Positions 56,133 to 64,000 of a stretch of 64,000 nucleotides of DNA are shown one piece after another. A program made the position numbers and the translations under genes. The notes under the pieces are model-generated. The model was not told the DNA's origin, did no database searches, and worked only from the letters and a program-made list of their open reading frames with translations. Position 1 is the first letter of the stretch. Each line of letters starts with the position of its first letter. This DNA comes from Desulfosporosinus acidiphilus SJ4. GTDB taxonomy: Bacteria; Bacillota; Desulfitobacteriia; Desulfitobacteriales; Desulfitobacteriaceae. The stretch covers positions 3,319,977 to 3,383,976 of the forward strand of contig NC_018068.1 of assembly GCF_000255115.2 (NCBI RefSeq). The letters run 5' to 3'.

Positions 56133-57446
56133 CTATAACCCACATTCTTCGCAATTAAACAAGCTAAGCATCATTGCCATGCTAATCCAGAGTACCGGAT
56201 CCTCAAAAAAACGTCCTTCTGATTGTGAACTAATAAAAATAGTCACAATCCATATAAAGTACCCTACTCCAAGGAGATACCGTTCAGTTCCATTTTGATC
56301 AAGTCTTCGTAAGCTTCGAAGAATCCGTATGAGAGCAAACCAAACCAACGCCAGTGCAGTTAGACCCATAAAGCCAAGTTCTGCTGCAATCGTTAGGAGG
56401 GTCGTATGGGAGAGAGTTGCACCTTCAACATACGGAATTACTGTCTTCATGTTTATATAATGGGTTTTAAACATCTTTTCAAATACACCCAAGCCAACCC
56501 CGAACATAGGATGGTCTGTAAACATAGTCCAGGCAACCTTTATCAAATACTTTCGTTGATCCAAAGCTCCCATCCCGTCCATGAAGGTAAGCAGACGATG
56601 CCGGACGAGCGGGCTCATTGCCACAATACCGGACCCAATGAGTCCTATTAGTCCAATTGGCTGAATCATCTGTTTACGTGGAATAAGCAGGATCATAAGA
56701 ACTAAGATGATAACCAAAGTTAATTCTCCACTACGTGATAATGTTATAGCTAACGCTCCTAACAATGAAAAAAGCGAAACCAAATACACAACATGCTTCT
56801 TTGTTTCACGGTTAAAGTATTGAAGAACTAAATTTGCAACGATAGCCAATACGAGGTAGCGGGCAAAAATATTTGGATCAACAAAGGTTGCATTAACTCG
56901 AGCAATCTCTCCCTGAGCCAAATATTCTCGCCAGATAAAGTGACGCGTCATTCCTTCATAAAGCGCAAGTGGTACAAGAGCGACCCCAACCCAATGGACG
57001 ACCTGAAAAGGAAGAAGGACTTGGTTACGTTCTGCAAGCAGAAAGGTGCCGAGATAAAGCAAAAATAATATTAGTAATCGAACCACTCCAACCGCCGTTT
57101 TTCCCAGATCAATAGTGTAAAAGAGGCTAAAGGCCCCAACTGCAATGTAAATTAACAAGGATCGAGACAGGAAACAATTTAGTATTACCTTTAGTTTTTG
57201 GCGTTTCTGAGGTTCTAACCAAAGTCGCCAGAGGGCAGACCCGAGGATTCCAACAGTGACGAGACGGGCAAGACTTATCGACTGTGAACCAAGTGGTCCC
57301 AAAGGTGGAAACCAGTCGATGGAAATGTCTAAAGCAACCGCCCCAGCGAGTAACGATGGCAGGATATTTGGTTTACTCCTTCCACAATGGCACACCATTC
57401 CAAAACAAAGAAGTAGAATTCCCCATTCTAAGAGGGTGAAACCCAT
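56133..57446 (-). CDS. O-antigen ligase/polymerase-like membrane protein
   Basis: 437 residues with about 11 hydrophobic helices. The Wzy_C signature region lies in the second half (ITLSRSGELTLVIILV near 240 and FTDHPMFGVGLGVFEKMFKTHY near 315), including the R/G/H positions of the large periplasmic loop of O-antigen ligases and polymerases. It probably joins or extends a surface polysaccharide, although no other glycan genes are near. ATG with GAAGGAGGGG. It lies upstream of the merR pair in the same direction but separately controlled. Confidence 0.8.
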   Translation of the reverse strand: MGFTLLEWGILLLCFGMVCHCGRSKPNILPSLLAGAVALDISIDWFPPLGPLGSQSISLARLVTVGILGSALWRLWLEPQKRQKLKVILNCFLSRSLLIYIAVGAFSLFYTIDLGKTAVGVVRLLILFLLYLGTFLLAERNQVLLPFQVVHWVGVALVPLALYEGMTRHFIWREYLAQGEIARVNATFVDPNIFARYLVLAIVANLVLQYFNRETKKHVVYLVSLFSLLGALAITLSRSGELTLVIILVLMILLIPRKQMIQPIGLIGLIGSGIVAMSPLVRHRLLTFMDGMGALDQRKYLIKVAWTMFTDHPMFGVGLGVFEKMFKTHYINMKTVIPYVEGATLSHTTLLTIAAELGFMGLTALALVWFALIRILRSLRRLDQNGTERYLLGVGYFIWIVTIFISSQSEGRFFEDPVLWISMAMMLSLFNCEECGL

Positions 57447-57543
57447 GCTAATCCCCTCCTTCAGCCACCCTTTTGAGACCGATAACCAAGGTTAGACAAA
57501 CTTAATGATAAAAATTTATTACTTTTTTCGGCTAATTTACATA

Positions 57544-57560
57544 TTCTACCCAAAGGGTAG
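57544..57560. other. Short inverted repeat upstream of DUF1835 pseudogene
   Basis: TCTACCC-AAA-GGGTAGA, a perfect 7-bp hairpin followed by ATACCCTTTTT. It is the only feature noted in the gap between the O-antigen-like gene and the DUF1835 relic (57447-57700) and could be a weak terminator. Confidence 0.35.
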
Positions 57561-57699
57561 ATACCCTTTTTCCTTCTATATTAACTTAACTTTTGTTTTT
57601 TATCTTTAAATCCTGCAAAGGTCAATATGTCCATTACCCGAATTTATTTTCCCAAATCTCCCGTTTTGTGAACAAAATTCATAAATATAGCTGCCTACT

Positions 57700-58353
57700 T
57701 TATGGATTTGACTTGGTGCTGAGCGTTGGAGATATTTCGGAGAATCAGCCCGGTATCAAGCGGAAGCAGACTTTGGAACACTTATACAGCATTTTTCCGA
57801 GTGACGTGGGGCATCAGGCGGCTCAGAAAATGTTTAAAAGGGTAAAAGAAGATCTGAAAACAGTTCAGGAACGCGCGCAGTGGGAGAATCTCTTCGAATC
57901 TGGTACAGCAATCATCCTGATGAAATGTGTGGACTCTATTGGTTCATGGGGCAGTTGAATCAGTGGAAAGCGCATGGTCAACGGGTTTCTATTGTCAAGT
58001 TGCCGGAAGGGGAAGCCGACGAAAAGGGAAATATCGTGCAGAAAAGCAGATGGGGGCAAGTTACTCCCGGAGAATGGCATCGGTATCTTGCCATGCAAAA
58101 GCCTGTGATACCGGTATTTGTACAAAGCTGTGCATCTCATTGGCAAGAGCTTCAAAGGGAGAACACACCTTTGCGGGCCACGCTGAATGGACAATTGATC
58201 AGTGTACCGGAAACCCTCTATGATGACTTTATCTTTCGTGAAATCGCAGCAGTATGCTTGGCCCTGGAACGAAAGGCGGATGAGCTTTTCGCTACACTGC
58301 GTCTCGTAACGCATTCTCCTGCAACGTGGATCGAACGGGTGGAACCCCGGTAG
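57700..58353 (+). pseudogene. DUF1835-family gene, N-terminally truncated and frameshifted
   Basis: Two overlapping frames together give one DUF1835-like protein. The first reads LVLSVGDISENQPGIKRKQ..QERAQWENLFE and stops making sense near 57890. The next frame continues SLRIWYSNHPDEMCGLYWFMGQL and VSIVKLPEGEADEKGN to the stop at 58353. A single-base shift at about 57885-57895 links them. The DUF1835 N-terminus is also missing. There is no ribosome site for either part. It sits close to the 5S rRNA end. Confidence 0.7.
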
Positions 58354-58383
58354 TTTTGCTATATATTTCTTGTTATAGACACA

Positions 58384-58411
58384 GATGGACTGCCATAATT
58401 GGCAGTCCATC
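58384..58411 (-). terminator. Hairpin terminator after the rRNA operon
   Basis: A perfect 11-bp GATGGACTGCC/GGCAGTCCATC stem right after the 5S 3' end. The T-run on the leftward side is poor (TGTGTCTATAAC), so it may be assisted or bidirectional. Confidence 0.65.
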
Positions 58412-58417
58412 GCTTGT

Positions 58418-58535
58418 TACCTGGCGATGACCTACTTTCCCAGGGGCTATGCCCCAAGTATGCTCGGCCCTGGAGGTCTTAACTTCCGTGTTCGGTATGG
58501 GAACGGGTGGAACCCCTCCGGCATGATCACCAGAT
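58418..58535 (-). rRNA. rrf: 5S rRNA
   Basis: About 117 nt. It contains the conserved CCGTTCCCATACCGAACACG and AAGTTAAGACCTCC loops and closes with CCTGGGAAAGTAGGTCATCGCCAGG. Ends are set from the terminal helix TGGTGATC..GCCAGGT and are accurate to a few bases. It is the last gene of the leftward operon. Confidence 0.93.
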
Positions 58536-58567
58536 CTCTGAGATTTTCAGTTTTCTTTTACAGAACC

Positions 58568-58591
58568 CTGCTCTCTCAAAACCACATAGAG
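58568..58591 (-). other. 23S processing stem, 3' arm
   Basis: The segment just after the 23S 3' end can pair with 61657-61680 in the 16S-23S spacer (CTCTATG..GTTTTGAGAGAGCAG against CTGTTCTTTGAAAACTGCATAGAG), with few mismatches. This is the double-stranded RNase III (Mini-III type) processing stem that loops out 23S rRNA. Confidence 0.6.
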
Positions 58592-58652
58592 TCTTCTTTC
58601 TAGTTTCGTCTTCTCTTCTTCGGAAACACTGAGCCACGTTCCTGCCGTAGTT

Positions 58653-61570
<2,918 letters not shown>

Positions 61571-61656
61571 AAATCTATACTACGTTAGGGTTTCTCAAAA
61601 CTTCGTTGACACGTCGTTTTGAGGTGATGTTTCCTTTGACTTACTAGAAATTATTT

Positions 61657-61680
61657 CTCTATGCAGTTTTCAAAGAACAG
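61657..61680 (-). other. 23S processing stem, 5' arm
   Basis: Spacer segment before 23S that pairs with 58568-58591. The spacer (61571-61907, about 335 bp) carries no tRNA gene. Confidence 0.6.
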
Positions 61681-61760
61681 CATGTTCAATGTTACCAATA
61701 ATTTTGTGAACGAGATTCCATTTTGATTAATTCGCAAGTATTTATGCGGTTCATCTTCCT

Positions 61761-61781
61761 GGTCTCTCAAAACTAAACAAC
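61761..61781 (-). other. 16S processing stem, 3' arm
   Basis: On the - strand GTTGTTTAGTTTTGAGAGACC, which is nearly the exact complement of the leader segment at 63570-63590. The two enclose 16S for RNase III processing. Confidence 0.65.
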
Positions 61782-61898
61782 AGTTTTGCCAATGAGTTTG
61801 CCGATCCCTCGGCTTGAGTCTTGCGACTCTTTTTGATCTCTTGCTTAGCAAGAGCATCGACCCATAGGATGTTCGTTTAAAGCCTAAGCTCTAAACCG

Positions 61899-63473
<1,575 letters not shown>

Positions 63474-63569
63474 AAAAGTTATTCAACTTCTTCGTAAGAA
63501 GATGATTTCTTGCTCATGATTTCATGATTCTTTTGAAACTCTTGCGAGTTTCTCTCATTGGCTGTCCTT

Positions 63570-63590
63570 GTTGTTTAGTTTTCAAAGACC
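63570..63590 (-). other. 16S processing stem, 5' arm (leader)
   Basis: Leader segment complementary to 61761-61781 with two or three mismatches; see that entry. Confidence 0.65.
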
Positions 63591-63627
63591 ATCTTTTTAT
63601 CTTCCCGGCGTTTGCGCCAGGAATTTC

Positions 63628-63656
63628 ATCTTAACACTCTCTCTTTATTCTGTCAA
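63628..63656 (-). promoter_or_regulatory. rRNA promoter P2
   Basis: TTGACA (63651-63656) and TAAGAT (63628-63633) with 17 bp between, about 155 bp upstream of 16S. Confidence 0.75.
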
Positions 63657-63730
63657 TCACTTTTTTAAACTAGATTATTTAAGCAACAGGTTTTGAGAGA
63701 ATTAAAAGCGCTGTTCTTGAGCGCTTAGTT

Positions 63731-63759
63731 ATAGTACCACTTTCAGCTTTCCCTGTCAA
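63731..63759 (-). promoter_or_regulatory. rRNA promoter P1
   Basis: TTGACA (63754-63759) and TACTAT (63731-63736) with 17 bp between. An AT-rich stretch (AATTAACAGAATAAAAAG on the - strand) just upstream could be an UP element. A GCGCTCAAG-AACAGCGC-type inverted repeat lies between P1 and P2. Confidence 0.85.
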
Positions 63760-63791
63760 CACTTTTTATTCTGTTAATTTTTACCTAATCG

Positions 63792-64000
63792 TTATTCCTC
63801 TTGCCAGCTGCCAATATACTCAGTATTTTGGGGTACTATAACATCCTGTTGCGGAGTTATTACCCATTTCCCGATAATGCCCTGCTCTTGTGCAGTCAAT
63901 TCAAAATGTGCCATCGCAATTCCCATATCTACTCTTTGAAGATCATAGGCTAGGAATTTTGCATATCCAGGCGTATGTTGAAGATAGAAGTGATACTCAT
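63792..64000 (-). CDS. Nitroreductase-family protein, C-terminal part
   Basis: The last 68 codons of a gene entering from the right edge. FLAYDLQRVDMGIAMAHFELTA and QGIIGKWVI resemble the C-terminus of nitroreductase-like flavoproteins, where L/D..G.A..H..L..A..G..G.W is conserved. It ends at TAA 63792-63794. The upstream part is outside the window, so catalytic residues and the exact subfamily cannot be judged. It lies before the rRNA promoters in the same direction. Confidence 0.65.
   Translation of the reverse strand, partial: EYHFYLQHTPGYAKFLAYDLQRVDMGIAMAHFELTAQEQGIIGKWVITPQQDVIVPQNTEYIGSWQEE

Overview
The window looks like chromosome from an anaerobic, spore-forming, low-to-moderate G+C Firmicute of the Peptococcaceae type (Desulfosporosinus or Desulfitobacterium-like). 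This is an inference from the gene set, not a sequence search. The supporting signals are spoVS, a SpoIIIE/FtsK translocase, TepA, RNase Y/YmdB, the Bacillus-like order (tepA, spoIIIE, ymfK, rodZ-like, pgsA, cinA, recA, rny, ymdB, spoVS), Fe-S lactate oxidation genes, rubredoxin, strong GGAGG ribosome binding sites, and an rRNA operon without tRNAs in its spacer. Nearly all genes read leftward (- strand), as does the rRNA operon.

Layout. 0.2-4.3 kb: rubredoxin, a small membrane protein, a candidate structured RNA, and a lactate-oxidation operon (lutC then a LutB-LutA fusion) behind a GntR-type operator. 4.6-9.2 kb: an isolated tRNA-Ala(CGC), then an MFS carrier with a CitA/DcuS-type two-component system that probably controls it. 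9.3-15.2 kb: an alcohol dehydrogenase fragment, small unknown genes, a GNAT enzyme, and an orphan membrane histidine kinase split in two by an IS110-family element. 15.2-24.3 kb: an unknown 406-aa protein, a DmpA-type peptidase and a TetR regulator; then glycerate kinase, guaB, an HD protein, a PHP phosphoesterase and an M19 dipeptidase whose start is overrun by a second, nearly identical IS110 copy. 26.4-39.6 kb: the conserved block spoVS, ymdB, rny, recX, recA, DEAD-box helicase, cinA, an FtsH-like protease, pgsA and rimO. 39.7-44.4 kb: the phosphate uptake operon pstSCAB-phoU with PhoP-box-like repeats. 44.6-54.2 kb: ygiQ, yajQ, rodZ-like, ymfK, mnmH, spoIIIE and tepA. 54.4-57.4 kb: a MerR/GyrI regulatory pair and an O-antigen-ligase-like membrane protein. 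57.7-58.4 kb: a frameshifted DUF1835 gene. 58.4-63.8 kb: 5S, 23S and 16S rRNA with two promoters. The window ends inside a nitroreductase-like gene.

The most unusual signals are: (1) a family of about 85-145 bp multi-hairpin repeats, six copies, all in the same orientation and nearly all abutting the intrinsic terminator of a leftward gene; (2) two IS110 copies whose ends both carry a CT core, whose removal restores the kinase reading frame exactly, and whose roughly 640 bp 5' non-coding end could hold a bridge RNA; (3) an unassigned multi-stem region ending in a terminator downstream of the lactate genes. No CRISPR array, prophage or antiviral system was seen.
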